Shown here: piece after piece, positions 13,011-14,612 of the stretch | How positions within the stretch are numbered: the first letter of the stretch is position 1 | How the letters are laid out: every line of letters starts with the position of its first letter | Assembly (NCBI GenBank): GCA_965602635.1 | Contig: CBFCZU010000097.1 | Coordinates: 1 to 14,612, forward strand | Direction of reading: 5' to 3' | DNA: 14,612 bases | Source of the DNA: CBFCZU01 sp965602635 | Lineage (GTDB): Bacteria; Planctomycetota; Phycisphaerae; SM23-33 | Made by a program: the position numbers and the translations under genes | Notes under the pieces: generated by a model | Seen by the model: the letters and a program-made list of their open reading frames with translations, nothing else | What the model was told of the DNA's origin: nothing | The model's database searches: none

Positions 13011-14534
13011 TCAGGCTCCAGAGCGCCTCCGCAGAGCAAGAAAACCGAGCGCCAGAAGCAGTGCGCAGGCGGGCTCGGGAACGATAAGGGTGTTGCCCGG
13101 GACGGCGTCCCATGCGTTCAGGGAGCCTTGCTCAGCCACGTCGAAGCTGTCCCACAGCCCCCTTACATCGAGCCAGTTCATCGAATCGAGTTCGCCGGTC
13201 AGCGACACTACCTGGCCGCCATCAAGATTGGTTGCCCCCGCCAGCAACAGCTTCTCGAGGTCGTCCATCCCGTGGTCGTAATACATCGCCGACAGGTCCG
13301 AAATCCCCGCGAAGTCAACACCACTCATGTCAAGGGTCAGGACCCCGGGCAATCCAGCAATGCCGAAGTCGCAGCTAGGCGCGTAACCACCATCCATGAA
13401 TGCGTTGAAGCTCGTCTGGCTGAGCGCTGCATCTACCAGGAGGACGGTTGTGAGGGGATTGGACGGAGCGGTTCCCCAGTTGGACGCAATGGAGAAGTAT
13501 GTCAGAGAGGGCAGCTCTGCACTGCTGAGATCCATTGTCTCAATCTGGTTGCCTTCCAACTGCAGCCAGCCCAGATTCGTCAGGCCGGCCACCGCGGAAA
13601 CGTCGCTGATCTGGTTGCCGATCAGGCTCAGCCCGACCAGATTCGTCAGCCCGGCAACCGGGGAGATGTCGCTGATCTCGTTGCGGCTCAGCCTCAGTTC
13701 GTACAGATTCGTCAGGCCGGCAACCGGGGAGATGTCGCTGATCTCGTTGCCGCTCAGGCTCAGCGACCACAGATTCGTCAGGCCGGCAACCGCCGAGATG
13801 TCGCTGATCTGGTTTCCGCCCAGCTGCAACTCGGCCAGATTCGTCAGCCCTGCAACCGCGGAGATGTCGCTGATCTGGTTTCCGCCCAGCTGCAACTCGG
13901 CCAGATTCGTCAGGCCGGCGACCGCGGAGATGTTGCTGATCTGGTTGCTCTCCAGGTACAGATCGGTCAGATTCGTCGCCAGCCCGGCAACCGCGGAGAT
14001 GTCGCTGATCTGGTTGTCGTGCAGGTCCAGATAGGTCAGATTCGTCAGGCCGGCAACCGGGGAGATGCCGCTGATCTGGTTCTCCCGCAGGTCCAGATAG
14101 GTCAGATTCGTCAGGCCGGCAACCGGGGAGATGCCGCTGATCTGGTTCTCCCGCAGGTCCAGATAGGTCAGATTCGTCAGGCCGGCAACCGCGGAGATGT
14201 CGCTGATCTGGTTGCTGCGCAGGTTCAGATTGGTCAGATTGGTCAGGCCGGCAACCGCGGAGATGCCGCTGATCTGGTTGTGGTGCAGCTCCAGATCCGT
14301 CAGATTGGTGCCATACTCCAGTCCCTGGATGTTGAAGATGCTGCTGTAGCCTGCCGAGAGCGATCCCAGGCCCGCCATATCCGTGTCGGTGATCGGGGTG
14401 GGGGCCGGTATGCCAAGTTCGTCCCTGACCGCGGCCTCCAGGTTCGCATCAGGAAAGTTCACATCCTCAGCCGACGCGCCCGAGAACATCGACACACACA
14501 CCACCGTTACGAAACCGATCCATTTGCCCTTCAT
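13011..14534 (-). CDS. Leucine-rich-repeat surface protein with PEP-CTERM tail (internalin-like)
   Basis: The 507-residue product has a signal peptide (MKGKWIGFVTVVCVSMFSGASA, cleavage after about residue 22). An internalin-type cap follows (VNFPDANLEAAVRDELG). Twelve LRR units of 22 residues span about residues 72-338, with consensus LTNLxxLxLxxNQISDISAVAG. After a non-repeat region, the PEP-CTERM tail is VPEP at 485-488, a hydrophobic stretch, then RRRSGA. The LRR array forms a curved protein-binding solenoid and the tail implies exosortase-dependent surface display. Unit 6 has one extra residue (LATNLT). ATG 14534 follows AAGGAG by about 8 bases; in-frame Met codons upstream (to 14576) lack a site this good and precede the signal peptide. 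It is transcribed towards the GH4 gene. Confidence 0.9.
   Translation of the reverse strand: MKGKWIGFVTVVCVSMFSGASAEDVNFPDANLEAAVRDELGIPAPTPITDTDMAGLGSLSAGYSSIFNIQGLEYGTNLTDLELHHNQISGISAVAGLTNLTNLNLRSNQISDISAVAGLTNLTYLDLRENQISGISPVAGLTNLTYLDLRENQISGISPVAGLTNLTYLDLHDNQISDISAVAGLATNLTDLYLESNQISNISAVAGLTNLAELQLGGNQISDISAVAGLTNLAELQLGGNQISDISAVAGLTNLWSLSLSGNEISDISPVAGLTNLYELRLSRNEISDISPVAGLTNLVGLSLIGNQISDVSAVAGLTNLGWLQLEGNQIETMDLSSAELPSLTYFSIASNWGTAPSNPLTTVLLVDAALSQTSFNAFMDGGYAPSCDFGIAGLPGVLTLDMSGVDFAGISDLSAMYYDHGMDDLEKLLLAGATNLDGGQVVSLTGELDSMNWLDVRGLWDSFDVAEQGSLNAWDAVPGNTLIVPEPACALLLALGFLALRRRSGA
13521..14321 (-). repeat. 66-bp tandem coding repeats (LRR array)
   Basis: Twelve units of 66 bp (one of 69) encode the LRRs. 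The units at 14025-14090 and 14091-14156 are identical over all 66 bases. Two further neighbouring units within about 13809-13928 encode identical residues and differ at only a few bases. Exact identity indicates very recent duplication or gene conversion. Array length may vary between strains and may be misassembled from short reads. Confidence 0.9.
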
Positions 14535-14612
14535 TTGGCCGCTCCTTCCCATTTCATGCCCTGGCTGCCGGCGCACGCCGACTGCCGCAGCGCAACGGAA
14601 GAGTCCAGCGGC

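Noticed and set aside
12592..13281. A 229-codon + strand open frame between GH4 and the LRR gene
   Set aside because: It crosses several repeats and the antisense end of the LRR gene, has no ribosome-binding site and encodes low-complexity sequence.
13521..14321. Regular 66-bp spaced repeats that could suggest a CRISPR array
   Set aside because: The units are contiguous, coding and in frame, and encode a clear LRR consensus. There are no unrelated spacers and no cas genes.

Overview
This window is high-GC bacterial DNA with strongly G/C-ending codons. Both secreted surface proteins end in PEP-CTERM sorting tails. Together with the TPR/low-complexity secreted proteins, a MelA-type GH4 glycosidase, a GxxExxY protein and abundant intergenic hairpin repeats, this points to a free-living environmental bacterium, most likely a planctomycete (Phycisphaerae-like). 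That placement is an inference: there is no rRNA or ribosomal protein gene to confirm it.

Layout. (1) Bases 1-3754, + strand: a hairpin repeat at the very edge, then a compact three-gene run of a secreted TPR protein, a secreted protein of unknown function (stop and start abut), and a URO-D superfamily protein carrying the His-x-Cys...Cys zinc signature of corrinoid/thiol methyltransferases. (2) Bases 3755-8928, + strand: a purine operon. A candidate sigma-70 promoter (17-bp spacer) precedes purL, which carries two tandem PurS-like domains at its N terminus. A small GxxExxY (PD-(D/E)xK-like) gene with CACAGAGG-type inverted repeats on both sides sits between purL and purQ and looks like an inserted cassette. 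purQ follows, then a PhnP-like metallo-beta-lactamase-fold hydrolase. PurL, its fused PurS domains and PurQ would together form FGAM synthetase, which makes formylglycinamidine ribonucleotide with glutamine as the nitrogen donor. (3) Bases 8929-10700: a near-consensus promoter, a leader of about 225 nt with three iterated motifs, a PEP-CTERM surface protein of unknown function, and a strong intrinsic terminator. (4) Bases 10700-12435: a cluster of perfect hairpins, including a second copy of the edge repeat, directly upstream of a MelA-like NAD-dependent alpha-galactosidase. (5) Bases 12436-13010: about 575 bp without an intact gene, packed with repeat-like pieces and an orphan PEP-CTERM tail on the - strand. 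(6) Bases 13011-14534, - strand: an internalin-like leucine-rich-repeat protein with a PEP-CTERM tail and very recent repeat-unit duplications.

Most genes belong to known families. The observations most worth following are the repeat-bounded GxxExxY cassette inside the purine operon, the PurS-PurS-PurL fusion, the orphan PEP-CTERM tail behind the LRR gene, and the GGAA-capped hairpin repeat found upstream of two unrelated genes. No complete new system is evident from sequence alone.
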